Shown: piece by piece, positions 1-9,860 of the stretch
Numbering within the stretch: position 1 is the first letter of the stretch
Layout: each line of letters starts with the position of its first letter
DNA from: Ophiothrix spiculata
Taxonomy: Eukaryota; Echinodermata; Ophiuroidea; Amphilepidida; Ophiotrichidae
Strand: one strand, 5' to 3'
DNA: 27,412 nt
Assembly: GCA_000969725.1 (NCBI GenBank)
Contig: JXSR01S033958.1
Notes under the pieces: generated by a model
Told to the model about the DNA's origin: nothing
What the model saw: only the letters and a program-made list of their open reading frames with translations
The model's database searches: none
Translations under genes and position numbers: made by a program

Positions 1-112
1 GCATTTTCCACTATTTTCAAAATATTCTCTCAAAAAACACCCAATCTGAGCAAAATTGGGTGCTTTCCCGACCCTATTTTTTTTTTAAAATTTTCGAATA
101 GGGTCGGTCGCT
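1..112. repeat. Partial interspersed repeat with hairpin core, cut by window edge
   Basis: Positions 37-72 contain CACCCAAT...ATTGGGTG, a short hairpin that recurs in a related form at about 24990-25022 inside a longer repeat. Positions 70-110 carry a second inverted pair (CGACCCTAT / ATAGGGTCG). The left end lies outside the window, so neither the full length nor the family can be stated. Confidence 0.4.
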
Positions 113-130
113 GAGGGTAACACATCAATA

Positions 131-970
131 TTTTTTTTGGCCTAACTAGAGAATACAAGCAAAACCAAGAACTTTCCTTGAGATAAACATCAGACATTAT
201 ACAGCCACAACTTGCACATAAACTTCACTGTTTTCCAATGAATTTGAACATGCTGTTGATATATAAAGGAAAAGCATGGCTCCATAAAACACACTTGACT
301 GGCTATATAATCAAATCAGAAATAATTGATAGAGGCAAAAATGTGGGATACAAATCCTTTATACATGTACAAAGATTAAAGGGGGATGTTAGAACCACCT
401 ATATGTATGGCATGTTTCTGGAAGAAGGAAACGGGACATAAATATAAGAGTAAATGTTACGCTCTTTGCAAAGATGAGAGATATCCCTCACATGTGTGGA
501 AGCTCTGGAGACATTGACTTCTGCATAAAGGGACATTGCACTGTCTTGAACTTCATAATATGATAACACAGTAACCCTGGTTATTGCATGTATATCAACA
601 TGGTATATGTCACAAAATGCGTGTTGATAAAAACTGGTACGCTATGTAAACATTATGAATTGGTTGATGATAAGTGATATTCAAATTTCGTATGCCTAAA
701 CTTAAATGTTGTCAATCCGGAACAGCCTTAATCTGAAATATTGTACTGTCAGTTCAAAAACCGCTTAATGTTAGTCAAAATTACAAGTAGTCCAAATATT
801 TATAGTCAAAATCTCAAAAGCGGTTGTCAGTCTAAATTTTTGATGAAAAAAAAAAAAGAGAACCACAAGACAGAAAAGGTATTAATAGTGTTTAGGGTTA
901 AGATTAAAATTGGACCCAAGTTACTTTTAACATATAAATTAAAATATCATGGTTTGAGATTTGGACTGAA
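131..970. other. No gene recognised
   Basis: AT-rich sequence. The short frames at 238-441 and 741-1052 show no recognisable domain, and the second runs into the transposon that follows. Several TAGTCCAAA-like words occur here and again in opposite orientation at about 1320-1450, but not as one alignable repeat. Confidence 0.5.
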
Positions 971-981
971 GATGTACGCCC

Positions 982-1295
982 CCGGGGGGTACTCCACTTT
1001 GGTCTGGACGGGGGTGTGTGGCTCGGACCATGAAACCCATACCCATCTTTAAGGGTAATATTTGAGAAAAAGTGCATCCATGTTTAGGGATTTTGCTCCA
1101 AAAATAGGCTGATTTTTCAAACTTTTCCGGGCTCGCACCTTTTGGGGACCATTTTAGCATATTTTCTTAAAAATGTGACCCATGTTTAGGGATTTTGGTG
1201 CTAAAAATGGCACCCATGTTTAGGGATTATTTGTGAAAAAGCGATCCATTCCAGCGGCACATCCCCGTATACCTTATATATGTGAGTACCAGGGA
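982..1295 (-). mobile_element. hAT-like non-autonomous element (copy 1 of 2)
   Basis: The ends are GGGGGGTACTC and GAGTACCAGGG. The interior carries three repeats of a CATGTTTAGGGATTTT unit (about 1079, 1170, 1216). The 8-bp word GTACGCCC occurs immediately left (974-981) and right (1296-1303), which looks like a target-site duplication, although the exact right border is uncertain by 2-3 bases. A second copy lies in the opposite orientation at 21493-21779. An 8-bp duplication fits the hAT superfamily. There is no transposase, so movement would depend on a partner elsewhere. Confidence 0.75.
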
Positions 1296-1305
1296 GTACG
1301 CCCTA

Positions 1306-1630
1306 CTTATCACATTTAGACAGTTGGACTGATAGCATTTTTCCACGCATGGCATTGCAAATTAAGAAAAGCTTTAATAATATTTGGACTAACGAACCTT
1401 AAGAAAGAGGAAATATGCTTCAGACTTTGATGTTTTGGACTAAAACCGTCACAGGTTTTAGCCCCATCAATCCATTGTCTCCTGGTCTTGTTGAGTAAGA
1501 ACATTTTTAAACTGCTATGTGGTTTAAGACATGCACATAAGCCATTGATTGGTTCCCTATAGTGATTACTCTACTTGGGGTGGTCCTGCACAAATTTGTG
1601 TATACACAGAAAAAAATTAGTCCTTCAGAT
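1306..1630. other. No gene recognised
   Basis: The only frame (minus strand 1316-1504, 62 codons) has no recognisable features. Confidence 0.5.
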
Positions 1631-1634
1631 GACA

Positions 1635-1900
1635 CTTAACCCTAACTGATCATTTAATTTTTCTTGTTTCTAGCCTCCTCGAAAAGGAAAGGGTGATGAA
1701 AAATTTTCACCAGGATTCGAACCAGGGACCTCCCGTTTCCCAAGCAAGTGATACCCGTAGCAAGCCACCGCTGAGACGCAGCCCGGGCAGCGATTTCGTC
1801 CCTGCATATAATCCCGGTCTGTGACGTATCTATACTTTAGCGCATTTTCGTGATTTTCTAAAGTGAGATTTAGTGAGATTTGGTTCTGTGAGGTTATAAG
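1635..1900 (-). mobile_element. tRNA-like element with inverted ends, copy 1
   Basis: The minus strand holds a tRNA-like block. Its B-box GGTTCGAATCC is the complement of 1713-1723. An A-box-like CGTCTCAGCGG is the complement of 1768-1778, 44 bases upstream in transcription sense. The T-arm CCTGG-TTCGAAT-CCTGG pairs at four of five positions. The left end is CTTAACCCTAAC (1635-1646), and the right end (about 1892-1900) is a decayed form of its complement. It aligns along most of its length with 5873-6143, including a GTCTRTGACGTAT word. It is either a tRNA-derived SINE or a MITE that captured a tRNA. Confidence 0.7.
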
Positions 1901-2038
1901 GGCCTAGCAAGTTTTACTCTAGTAGTCAGACTAGAGTGAAACATTCTATAGACTCTTGGGTGTCATCTGAGGGACAAAATGTTTTGTGTGTAGGTAAGCC
2001 ATGTATACCTATTCGTAAAGTGTCTGTGACCCTACTTA

Positions 2039-2466
2039 TACCCCGTTCAGACACACTAAAAAGTCGTCTTAAGTTGATATCGAGTCCATTTTTAATTTCA
2101 AACAACACCTTGGATTAGCGAAAAGTAACTCAACTTACGACTGTTCACACATGCACTACGATTTTGAAGTCGAATTGAGAAGAATTTTACTGGTTCCAGG
2201 TCAATGCGCTGTAGAAGTAAACACAAGTTCAACTCGACTTACGACGACAGGTGTACATACACACACGAAAAATCATCGTTTGTTGTCGTTAGTCGACTTA
2301 CTATCGCGACTTAACTTGCTTTTAAGCGAGTTGAAAATTCGATGTAAGACGACTTTTTGAAAGACGACTTAAGTCGACTTGAACTGTTCACACACAAATG
2401 AATTTTGAACTCGATATAACTCTAATATGACTAAAGACGACTTTTAGGCTCTGTCTGAAATGGGTA
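2039..2466. mobile_element. Harbinger-like MITE, copy A
   Basis: Terminal inverted repeats are TACCCCGTTCAGAC and GTCTGAAATGGGTA, flanked on both sides by TTA, the 3-bp target duplication typical of PIF/Harbinger transposons. The interior is rich in GTCGACTT/AAGTCGAC and GACGACTT words in both orientations, with further subterminal pairs. The frames at 2151-2360 and 1936-2118 are chance readings of this repeat. It is about 430 bp, too short for a transposase. Confidence 0.8.
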
Positions 2467-2469
2467 TTA

Positions 2470-3140
2470 GTTCTAATAGTGGTCCTGAAACTGTGCTAAA
2501 TCAGTAGATACTCTGGATATTATCAAGCAGTCAAAAGTGAATGTCAAATTATTACTTGCCTGGTAATTTTATTTGTATGACCTATATTACAATCACTTGT
2601 GACATAAACCACTTCAGGTTTATTTTTGGGTGATTATTCACTTAGCATTATCAATTTTCTTGATCTAGTTTCAGTATGATTCAATTTGTATCTAGGTCTT
2701 TTTACTTTCAACTTTGACTTGCCATTCAAAACTTGGTCAAATTCAGGATCTTCCCATTCACTGACATGCCCTTTCTAATATACTTTTGAATTCGAAAAAC
2801 AAAAAAAGTTACCAAATACTGGGTAGGGAAATGGAAGCGGTCTCAAATTTGAGTATCAATGTAATACTTTGTAGATACATTATTTATGTTTAACCCTTTT
2901 TTTGACAAACGGGAGTGCTTATAATGATGCACTCATAAACGACAGGGATGTAGGCCTATACTTTGTGTGGTGACTGATTAACTCGATTGAGGTTCATGTT
3001 TTGGGGTTCTGTTAATGGAGATGCATAAACACATTGCTTATTGACAAAATATTATTTAAGCCTTTTTATGCTGATAAGATGAATAACTAACTGTTTGAAA
3101 CAACAATTGCTGTAAATATGGGGACGGTCAGGGACATGAA
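2470..3140. other. Spacer between two MITE copies, no gene recognised
   Basis: AT-rich, with no open frame of note. It contains one TAGGCCTATA word (about 2949) of the kind scattered through the window. Confidence 0.5.
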
Positions 3141-3147
3141 AGACTTA

Positions 3148-3485
3148 TACCCCATTCAGATACACAAAAAAGTCATCTTAAGTAGAATTCAAGTTCATTT
3201 TAAATTTCAAACACGACCTTGGATTAGTGAAAGTAACTCGACTGTGGAAGTAAACATGAATTCAACTCGAGTAACGACGACAGGTGTTCACACTTACGGA
3301 AAGTCGTTGCTGGTCGTATTACATTGGCTTACTATTAAACGCGACTTGCTTTTTAGCGAATTAAAACTTCGATGTACGACAACTTTTTGAAAGACGACTT
3401 AAGTCAGCTCGAACTGTTCACACACGAGCGAATTTTGAACTCGATATACCTCAAATAAGACTACAGACGACGTCTGAATGGGGTA
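3148..3485. mobile_element. Harbinger-like MITE, copy B
   Basis: Same family and orientation as 2039-2466, with nearly perfect ends TACCCCATTCAGA and TCTGAATGGGGTA. It is about 90 bp shorter; most of the loss matches 2120-2210 of copy A. The left flank is TTA and the right flank AAA, so the target duplication has decayed or the element moved by another route. The 90-codon frame at 3118-3390 lies on the repeat and is not a gene. Confidence 0.8.
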
Positions 3486-3488
3486 AAA

Positions 3489-5215
3489 AATTGATTAAAT
3501 CTAGCCTAAAAAGCATAGGAATTCATAAATGTAAACTAAAATTCAGTAAAACTCAAACAATTTTAGTCATTTGGGGTTGAAATAGTAGAATTCCGGCATT
3601 TACTGTTGAGAAAAAACACATCCCCAATAAAAGATTTATGGATATTTAAATTCAATGATTTACCCATTTTCTATAGAGAAAATACATGCCTCTTCTGGGC
3701 TGTGTACCATTGCTGGAGTAGTCCAATGTACTAAATTAGGCTAAAGCTGAATAAAACAATATTTGCTAAGAAAAGTATAATTTCTTGTACTTCTAACAAA
3801 GTTATTCAACTTGTAGCCTATACCAAAGCAAACAAAATTTTGCCATGGGCCATATACAGCAATACAATACACAACATTCAAGCAGTTTTACATTGCAAAA
3901 AATGTAGAACAATTACCCCCAAAAAAAAGTCCTGTTGACATTCACATCAAATAACATCCAGATGTACTGAAAGTAGCTTTCATGTCTTTCATGTGGTATT
4001 TGAAACAAATAAAAATGACCTTGAAATACATGGAATTCAAGCAGGGACCAAAAAGGGAATTTCCCTCAAGTAGTTTCATTTTGATGATGTAATCTGCATT
4101 TCTCATTTCATGGACGAGTCTATGTGGTTTCAATTACAGTGTGTCTTAATGTTTTGTACCTTTTATACAGAGTGGTCATGAAAAAAAAATTGGAAATATG
4201 CCAGGGGAAATTTATGGGTAAGACAATATTCCACTACACCACATGTTCCCTTCAAAATAAATTGATCATGTTCAGATATAAATTTGTAAAGAATCATATC
4301 ATACTTATTCTGAGCACAGACAAATCTACCAAGAGTTTGCCAAATAGCCTAAATTGTTTCTTGATAATTAAATTTAACTATTAAAAGTTCAGTGCATATG
4401 TCCCTTTACTATCATACTGGTGCATTCAAAATGTGCTTTGCTATTTATCAGGTTGTTCTACATGGTCCATTATGAAAATAATAAATAGGGGCCCATGTGA
4501 AGTCAATCTTTACCAAATAGGGCCTTTATATCAAAATGGCAGCTAAATTAACACCCAAGTTTGATATTAAAATATCTTGTTGTAAGATTTGAAGAAAAAT
4601 TTACTGTACCATAAATGAGTAATTTTGATAAACATTACATACAATTATACAGCATGTACATTTTGGTAATAAAATTTGGAATTGCAAAAAGGTTGTTCCC
4701 CTATATTTAAATTCAATGAATACAAATTGTAAATAGCACCAATAAGTTACATTGCATGTTATATCAGCTTTCAACCAAGTTCACAGGCCAGGATACTAGT
4801 GCTGTATGCACATGATGCATCTCAACACAGCCATTACCATCTCCGGTACATCTTAATCAAAAGGCCAATGTCCCACATACCGCCATAGCCAAGTTCATTC
4901 ACACCAAAGAGCCAACATAGCTGGGGGAAAAGGTGTCGCTTTGAAATCAAGTCCACCCACGAGCCAATATCCCTTAACAGCTATATGTAGAGACCCCATT
5001 ATAAGATACTGCTTTAGAATATCTTCCTTTGGCTAAAACTCTTGTCGTTTTATCATCCCACTGACATATACCCATGCATACCAATCCAGGGTAGGTAAAA
5101 ATAATTTTGAGACCCAAGAATTTAGGGTCTGATCTCAGTGTTCTGATTGTAACATAAAAAAAGAATGATCTTTAATGCTGAGAGAGTCCCTTTAAAGATG
5201 ATCACAGTGTTAATT
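3489..5215. other. 1.7-kb AT-rich stretch, no gene recognised
   Basis: The frames at 3942-4133 (minus) and 4124-4384 (plus) are short, compositionally biased and have no recognisable motif. No inverted-repeat element was identified by eye. Poly-A runs occur at about 3920 and 4180. Confidence 0.5.
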
Positions 5216-5217
5216 TT

Positions 5218-5235
5218 CACCAACAGGTGGCAGCG
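5218..5235 (+). promoter_or_regulatory. CTCF-like motif
   Basis: CCAACAGGTGGCAGC at 5220-5234 matches the bilaterian CTCF core CCASYAGRKGGCRS at all but one position. This is a motif match only. Such matches occur by chance, and an E-box or other zinc-finger site is possible. Confidence 0.25.
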
Positions 5236-5497
5236 TTACATAATCAGTTGTTGGTCAGTAGCGGGAAGATTTTAACAAAACGCGCGCATGGTATCTAAGT
5301 GTAAGTTTTACGCCTAATACGCAAAACGCAATGCGCGCACTAGTTTTTTACGCATTGTCTTTCCTTTAAGCACCGAAAATGGCACGAAATAGTAATGAGT
5401 AGCTACGAGTGCTCCCGAGCTAACGGGCCTTCACTGATAAAACTTTTAACGTGTGATTTCCTACACCATAAAATGCTGATTTTTCAAATATTTGATA

Positions 5498-5848
5498 CCT
5501 GTAGAATTTTTAAATATTTTGTTGGTCAATTGAGAATGTCAAGTGAATAATCAATAAAAAAAAATATGGGGTCACCGACTGTTTTCAAAAGATAGCTAGA
5601 GATGAATTTACATGGGGTAAAATCTAAAAAACAATTTTCATCACCGTGAATGCCGAAATTTGGTTTTATAACATCAAACGGATAAAAAAAAGTTAATTAC
5701 GCTAATTAACCTAACACTTGAGTTTTCAAATTATCGTCAGATAAAAGGAAAATGACGTCATAGCGCGCTTAGATGATCGGTGACCCACATGTTTTATTGC
5801 TGAATTTTGAAGTTTACATTCTGACAAAAAATATATAAAATCTACAGG
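5498..5848. mobile_element. TA-flanked MITE with long inverted ends
   Basis: It begins CCTGTAGAATTTT and ends AAAATCTACAGG, with the dinucleotide TA on each side (5496-5497 and 5849-5850). The inverted ends extend imperfectly for about 75-95 bp, up to the paired words TATGGGGTCACCGA (about 5565) and TCGGTGACCCACA (about 5778). TA duplication is the signature of Tc1/mariner-class insertion. There is no coding capacity. Confidence 0.75.
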
Positions 5849-5872
5849 TAAGAACTTATCACAGCGATCATC

Positions 5873-6143
5873 CTTAACCCTAACACTTTTGACCACTTCT
5901 TCGTTTAAAAACTATCTCCTCGGAAATTTGCAAGTCAAAAATCACGGGTTACCCCCTGGATTCGAACCCGGGACCCCCCGCTTCCCGGTCCAAGTATCAC
6001 TATGTCAAGCCACTGATCAGGCGCTGCCATGGCAGCGATTTCGTGCTCATAGCTAACTCGGGTCTATGACGTATTTGGACTTAGGCGAATTTCTTAACTT
6101 TGTGGAATGGGATATTGTGAGATTCAGTGGGGTTAGGGTTAAG
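5873..6143 (-). mobile_element. tRNA-like element with perfect 12-bp inverted ends, copy 2
   Basis: The outer ends are CTTAACCCTAAC (5873-5884) and its exact reverse complement GTTAGGGTTAAG (6132-6143). Inside, on the minus strand, are an A-box-like CTGATCAGTGG (complement of 6010-6020, 8 of 11 to TAGCTCAGTGG) and a perfect B-box GGTTCGAATCC (complement of 5958-5968), 41 bases apart. The T-arm CCGGG-TTCGAAT-CCAGG pairs at four of five positions. These are the internal promoter elements of a tRNA, but the acceptor and anticodon arms do not fold convincingly, so I do not call a tRNA gene. The frame at 6066-6263 overlaps its right end and is not meaningful. No target duplication is obvious. Confidence 0.8.
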
Positions 6144-6407
6144 GTTAGATTTCAACCTGTTTTGTCAATAGCATGTGATACGGAGGATACATCAGATTTT
6201 ATGAATCCTCATGCAAAGTGCATCAAATCTATGTCATTTGAGTCTATAAACAATAATCTGTAAACCTTAAAAAAATACTTTTGAGCTATATCTGGAATGC
6301 CTATGTTCAATAATATCATACATCTTTTTGTGGCTGAAGGTTATGTCAGCATTTCCAACTATAGGATGTATCCAGGATTAAAAAAGAAAAGACAGGGCAA
6401 ATGCATA

Positions 6408-7030
6408 TAAACTCCGCATCATAAGTTCTTACCCATGATTTCGACACGCCTGCAGGTGAATTAAATGAACGTTTTTATTGTAATTTTTGGCACACCAACC
6501 AAGTATCATCAATTTGTAGTCAGAATGTTTCAAGTTCTTTAACATGCGATACCAATTTGCAAAGAACGGATGATTTTAAAAATGTACCTCTGAATTCAAT
6601 TGTTGTAAATTCCTGAACGTCACACCCAGGGTTAATCCATAAACACCATGACTGGCTACCGTGAGTAGCCGGGATCAATAACACTAGAACTCGCTTCACA
6701 GCGCGGGCTATTCAATTCATCTTGACGGCACACATTAGCATTACTGACCCGTTGGCAGCCGTATTAACAGTAACCACTGGCCCTGTGCTCATTTGTACTG
6801 ATAAAAATCTCTGCGTGTAATTGATCAATTTACAACAATCGAATTCAGAGGTACATTTTTAAAATCATTCGTTCTTTGAAAATGGGTAATGCATGTTAAA
6901 GAACTTGACACACTCTGACTACAAATTGAATAGACTTGGTTCGTGTGCCAAAAATAACTAGAAAAACTTTCATTTAATTCATCTACAGGCGTGTCGAAAT
7001 CATGGGTAAGAACTTATGATGCGGAGTTTA
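6408..7030. mobile_element. Foldback element with 204-bp inverted arms
   Basis: The left arm (6408-6611) and right arm (6827-7030) are reverse complements at roughly 85-90 percent by eye. The outer ends are TAAACTCCGCATC... and its complement, flanked by TA (6406-6407 and 7031-7032). The 215-bp loop has a GC-richer core but no open frame of note. The TA duplication suggests mobilisation by a Tc1/mariner-class transposase. The frame at 6991-7200 starts in the right arm and is a shadow. Confidence 0.85.
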
Positions 7031-7537
7031 TAATATTATCTAAATTACAAAAAATACCCTCTTCAACTTTCACGGACTCAATAACCCTATCCACTTTTGA
7101 TTACAGATTTGAAATGGTAACTACGTTTATAATCTACAAAAAAGAGAATAAAAATGTTGTTTTAAGGTGGGTTTTTGTACCAGAGAAATTGATTTACTAG
7201 TACCTTGCTTTGCAATAAAGTGGTTTTAGTTTTGCAGATTGACTTTGTCACAACAAAATTCAACTTGGACCCTCCCCCCCCCCCAAATGCAAATGTTCAT
7301 ACAAAGTTTGATGTCACTCCTTCAAGCCATGTGGTGCCAGTCTAGATTTCTGCAAGTAATAAAACAGTCACATGCTGAATCTTATTTATTTCTTATTATG
7401 AATTTCCCCGACCAGGCGTGTTCTATTTACATGCATGGTTTGTCAGCACATGAGCGTCTGCACTGCAACTGCCATATCTGTTTTTGGAAAAAAAGAAGAA
7501 AAAAAAGCAAGCCAGTAAAGCAAGCATGCACCAGTCA

Positions 7538-7675
7538 GGAAATGACCCCTTGGCAGTTGATGTCCTGGGGGATTTTTCTGTTGCCAAATTTAGCTGGCAG
7601 GATATGGATGCTCACCAGATCTCTCTGTCACATGTGCCAAGGGCTCTCCTTGCTACCCTGGCGCAGATTGCTTAA
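7538..7675 (+). CDS. Possible exon or exon relic, unrecognised
   Basis: Of all frames in the window this one reads most like protein: about 45 codons of mixed composition, with segments such as DVLGDFSVAKFSW and QISLSHVPRALLATLAQIA, ending at a TAA stop. A pyrimidine-poor CAG at 7536-7538 could be a splice acceptor, but it is weak. Upstream the same frame continues only into a lysine run encoded by poly-A (7484-7530). The stop lies in the TTAA that flanks the adjacent transposon. I recognise no family. It could be a terminal exon, a decayed transposase fragment or chance. The overlapping 165-codon frame at 7239-7736 reads through poly-C, poly-A and the transposon and looks spurious. Confidence 0.2.
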   Translation, partial: GNDPLAVDVLGDFSVAKFSWQDMDAHQISLSHVPRALLATLAQIA

Positions 7676-7890
7676 AGGGGGTGGACAAAAGTTGAACATC
7701 ATCCTTAAAACTTTTGAGAATTTTAGTATCATTTAAAATGTTTGCAGAAATAATGAAAGCATGCAAAATTTCATAATCAAATTTAATCGATAGGCCTACA
7801 TATCAATTATAAACATTGTTGACGACAATACAAAATACTGCCCCATAGACTTGAAACTTTCAAATTATCCTTATGTTGTCCAATGCTCCT
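7676..7890. mobile_element. TTAA-flanked short inverted-repeat element
   Basis: The left end AGGGGGTGGACAAAAG and the complement of the right end (AGGAGCATTGGACAAC) are alike with gaps. TTAA sits at 7672-7675 and 7891-7894. A TTAA duplication is used by piggyBac-type and some other DNA transposons. The interior is non-coding. Because the inverted ends match only with gaps, the call is moderate. Confidence 0.5.
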
Positions 7891-8299
7891 TTAATAAGAT
7901 GCCCTCAAGTAAGGAAAATGAAGCTGGGAAACTGATCTGAGATGCCACGCTGGTTCTTTTATTACAAATCAGATCACATGTGGTTGTCTTGTTGTTGTGT
8001 TACAAAAGGTGTTCCCTTACAGCAAAGTGCAGGTGACTTCACCTGCACCATTTATCGAAAATCTTTTCCATCTGTCAGGAATGAGGCCAAGCAAGATTGC
8101 CAAAATAGCATTCCACAGCCAATGGATTCCCATAAATTCAAATGGGATTATGTATTTCAGTTTTCAAACAATCTATAAATATTAGATGTTTATGTAAAAA
8201 TATCATGTCTCGAATTCTATTGAGGGTATATGGGAAATTGGTATATTTTGGCTTAAGAAAAAAATAACCCTATGGGGTTGTTTTGAAAAATCATGTGGC

Positions 8300-8590
8300 C
8301 TAAAGCATTATACTTGAGTGATAATTGGGATATTCATTTAACTTTATAAAGTATTTTGGGTTTTTTAGTTTCAACAAAATGCTACCAAGAGATCCCAACA
8401 TGGTCCCCTTCTCAATCAGTAACCCTGCCAGGGTGGTAAGTCTCAAAGGGAAGGATTCAGACTTCTGTGCAAGTATAGCAAGGCAAGCATGGCTGTATTT
8501 CAACTTCCTTTGCAAGTGATTCCAGCTACCCCAAAGCCTCTCAATAGTCTCAATTTGATATCTTATCCCAAGGGTTTTCTGTGAGTGGGT
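8300..8590 (-). pseudogene. Weak transposase-like relic within a duplicated block
   Basis: One minus-strand frame is open from an upstream stop (8591-8593) to 8300. It contains RYQIETIERLWGSWN followed by LQRKLKYSHACLAILAQ. An I-E-R-x-W cluster often surrounds the last acidic residue of DDE integrase cores, which is the only hint of function. In the second copy (about 9300-9600) the same frame reads YQIERL then a stop, with another stop further on; there a 9-bp in-frame difference removes one ATTGAGACT unit. I cannot name a family, and chance similarity is quite possible. Confidence 0.2.
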
Positions 8591-8890
8591 TTATGAGGGT
8601 GCAGGATGACATTTCAAATTGAAACCTGTCTGATGCTGGTTTGTGTACATTGATAGGGAGATGCACTGGAAATACTTGTCATTTGTAATGATCCATTCAA
8701 ACCATGTGGTAAAATTCAGTATGGAAATCATCATGGCATTTAATGTTTATGAGAATTGCTTATCCTAGCCATGAGTTGGAATTTGGTAGGCAGAACAATA
8801 TCAAGAGCAAAATGGACACATGTATATACAACAGCCAGACTGCCTCATTCATGAGTTTCATGATAGGAATCATATGTCATTACTCATTCA
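8370..8890. repeat. Direct duplication, copy 1
   Basis: Aligns head-to-tail with about 9340-9855 at an offset of 965-975 bp. The alignment runs from ACAAAATGCTACCAAGA to the CCAGACTGCCTC region. Identity is high (about 90 percent by eye) through the central 300 bp and falls at both edges. The intervening 8890-9340 is not obviously shared, so this is either an old tandem duplication with lost flanks or two insertions of one element. Confidence 0.8.
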
Positions 8891-9144
8891 AGCTACCTGC
8901 TTATCTAGTCTGAATTAAGGATAAACATGTTGTTTTTATGCACATTTTCTTTTGTGAATTTGAATGTTATTGCATCCTTTGCAATAACATAAAGATATAG
9001 GCCAAGCCTATATTGAAACTATTCTTAATAGAAGCTCTACATTTACAGGGTGTTAATAGGTCAACAACTGAAACCCATGGTGGAAAATGTTATTGTTTTT
9101 CGTCATCTAAGGCTGCGATCACGTACAAGTATACGCATTGGTAA

Positions 9145-9262
9145 ACGGTATACGTTATTAGCTATACGCTCCTGGGGAGGCGCTCATGTCTTTGTTGATG
9201 TGGATAATCCCTGTAAATTTCAAATATGAGTGCCTCTCCTGGGAGCGTATAGAGAATACCGT
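9145..9262. repeat. Imperfect hairpin between the direct duplicates
   Basis: The left arm 9145-9187 (ACGGTATACG...GGCGCTCAT) and right arm 9226-9262 (ATGAGTGCC...AATACCGT) are imperfect complements. The best block is CTATACGCTCC with GGAGCGTATAG. The loop is about 38 bases. It could be a very short inverted-repeat transposon. No target duplication was identified. Confidence 0.6.
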
Positions 9263-9339
9263 GTACAGTCTTATAGAAAAGGATTACAGAATATCTAAGA
9301 ATGCAAAAAGTATTCTGACATTTTGAATGACATTGAATA

Positions 9340-9855
9340 AGTATTCTACAAAATACCACCAAGACAGCCCAATTTGGTCCCTTTCCCAATCAGTAACTCT
9401 GCCAGGGTGTTGAAGTCCTTACGGGAAGGATTTACACTTCTGTGCAAGTATAGCAAGCCAAACATGGCTGTATTTCAATTTCCTTTGCAAGTGATTCCAG
9501 CTACCCTAAAGCCTCTCAATTTGATATCTTATCCCAAGGGTTTTCTGTGAGTGGGTTTATGAGGGTGCAGGATGACATTTCATATTGAAACCTGTCTGAT
9601 GCTGGTTTGTGTACATTGATAGGGAGATGCACTGGAAATACTTGTCATTTGTAATGATCCTTTTAAAGCCATGTGGTAAAATTCAGTATGGAAATCATCA
9701 TGGCATTTAATGTTTATGAGAAAACTGATCCTAACTATGAGTTGGACTTTGGTAAGTAAAAGATACATCAGGACTGAGTAGAAATGGACGCATATAATAT
9801 TGACACTAGCCAGACTGCCTCTTGGTTGAATTTCATAATAGTATCACATGACATT
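9340..9855. repeat. Direct duplication, copy 2
   Basis: Partner of 8370-8890, in the same orientation. It lacks one 9-bp unit present in copy 1 and carries additional stops in the frame discussed there. Confidence 0.8.
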
Positions 9856-9860
9856 GCGAA

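Noticed and set aside
750-1450. Larger inverted repeat around the hAT-like element, based on TAGTCCAAATATT words on both sides
   Set aside because: Only short words match; the two sides cannot be aligned over a useful length by eye.
5950-6030. A functional tRNA gene on the minus strand
   Set aside because: A- and B-boxes are present, but the acceptor and anticodon arms do not fold convincingly and a related copy exists at 1.7 kb, so it is better read as part of a repeat.
5873-6143. Interstitial telomere sequence
   Set aside because: Only one to two TTAGGG-like units occur at each end, placed symmetrically as inverted ends rather than as an array.
7239-7736. 165-codon open frame, the longest in the window
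   Set aside because: It reads through a poly-C run, a poly-A run and the left part of a transposon, and competes with a more protein-like frame. No domain is visible.
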